Origin: Bacteroidales bacterium UBA2716
GTDB taxonomy: Bacteria; Bacteroidota; Bacteroidia; Bacteroidales; UBA932
Assembly (NCBI GenBank): GCA_002354005.1
Contig: DEKS01000069.1
Location: forward strand, 4,392-9,862
Length of the DNA stretch: 5,471 nucleotides
Direction of reading: 5' to 3'
Below the pieces are notes generated by a model, which was not told where the DNA came from, did no database searches, and was given only the letters and a program-made list of their open reading frames with translations. Shown here in pieces: positions 4,994 through 5,471 of this stretch (its first letter is position 1; every line of letters starts with the position of its first letter). The position numbers were made by a program, and so were the translations under genes.

Positions 4994-5455
4994 TTAGAAA
5001 TTTTTTACAAAGTCGATGTCTTTTTTGAGCATCACTTTGGGTTCCATTTTGGAAACTTTCTGGAAAAGCTTGAATTGGTAGGCCGGGGAGAGATATACCC
5101 GGTGCTCGTTTTTGCCCTTGCGCCACCATTTGTAGAAGGCGATAGGGTCTGTGTCGTAGGGGATGCGGGCTTCGATTTCCGAGGTGTAACCGGGGAAGTC
5201 GATAATCATTTTGAGACCGGTAATGCGCTTGTAATACTCGTAGTCTGCTCTTCTGAGCTTGGAAACCAGCGGTGCAAATACTTCAAACTGATCCACTTGC
5301 AGCACTTTTTCCTTCACGATCATCCGGTGGATGCGGACAGGGTCCTTATGGAGCCACTCCGTAATGCTCAAGGTCACGGGAGTGCCGTCGCAATCCAGTG
5401 TGAGCATATCTGACGAGAAGTAAACCTTTTCGTTATCTAGCGGGAAAGTCTCCAT
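4994..5455 (-). CDS. Conserved-looking hypothetical protein, 153 residues
   Basis: I do not recognise this protein. It has no signal peptide, membrane segment, Cys pair or known catalytic motif. The first ~30 residues look like beta strands (KVYFSSD, LTLDCDGTPVTLSITEWL), the middle is helical and basic (DPVRIHRMIVKEKVLQ, 38-53; LVSKLRRADYEYYKRITGLK, 63-82), and the C-terminal third is rich in aromatic and Lys residues (FYKWWRKGKNEHRVY, 107-121; MEPKVMLKKDIDFVKNF at the end). The basic, aromatic composition would suit nucleic-acid or acidic-protein binding, but that is speculation. The start is secure: an in-frame TAA lies at 5464-5462, only two codons upstream, and neither intervening codon can initiate. 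It is the first gene of the minus-strand unit visible here, 4 bases ahead of the LRR gene. Only 16 bases of upstream sequence are present, too few to judge a promoter. Confidence 0.8.
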   Translation of the reverse strand: METFPLDNEKVYFSSDMLTLDCDGTPVTLSITEWLHKDPVRIHRMIVKEKVLQVDQFEVFAPLVSKLRRADYEYYKRITGLKMIIDFPGYTSEIEARIPYDTDPIAFYKWWRKGKNEHRVYLSPAYQFKLFQKVSKMEPKVMLKKDIDFVKNF

Positions 5456-5471
5456 AAATATTTAGCCTCTG

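Overview
The window looks like a piece of a fairly GC-rich Bacteroidota chromosome, probably order Bacteroidales. The evidence is a TAnnTTTG -7 box with a TTG about 20 bases upstream (the Bacteroidota-type promoter) in front of the SRP RNA, the near absence of Shine-Dalgarno sequences, and a BspA-type leucine-rich-repeat protein. The genus cannot be fixed from the sequence alone. I see no mobile element, CRISPR array, tRNA or rRNA. The content is mostly housekeeping, with two poorly described proteins and one easily missed RNA gene.

Left part, plus strand (1-999): the C-terminal half of an ornithine carbamoyltransferase, cut by the window edge, followed after 45 bases by a complete tetramer-type cytidine deaminase (cdd). 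The stretch 1000-1130 looks empty on the plus strand. Read on the minus strand it is a small bacterial 4.5S signal recognition particle RNA (ffs), with its own promoter and a built-in U-tract terminator. It lies tail-to-tail with cdd and head-to-head with the next gene.

Middle part, plus strand (1131-2719): a two-gene translationally coupled unit. A 396-residue protein related to L-fucose/L-arabinose isomerases overlaps by ATGA with a Fur-family metalloregulator. The regulator's 3' end overlaps the oppositely oriented tcdA by 32 bases.

Right part, minus strand (5455 down to 2688): a tight four-gene unit, in transcription order an unknown 153-residue protein, a 206-residue cytoplasmic-looking LRR_5 (BspA-like) protein, an RluA-family pseudouridine synthase with an S4 domain, and TcdA, the tRNA t6A-to-ct6A cyclase. 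Junctions are a 4-base gap, an ATGA overlap and another ATGA overlap, so co-translation is likely. The last two genes both modify RNA. The roles of the first two are unknown. No clear new system emerges. The points most worth a second look are the SRP RNA in an apparent gap, the isomerase-like/Fur pair, and the unknown/LRR pair upstream of the RNA-modification genes.
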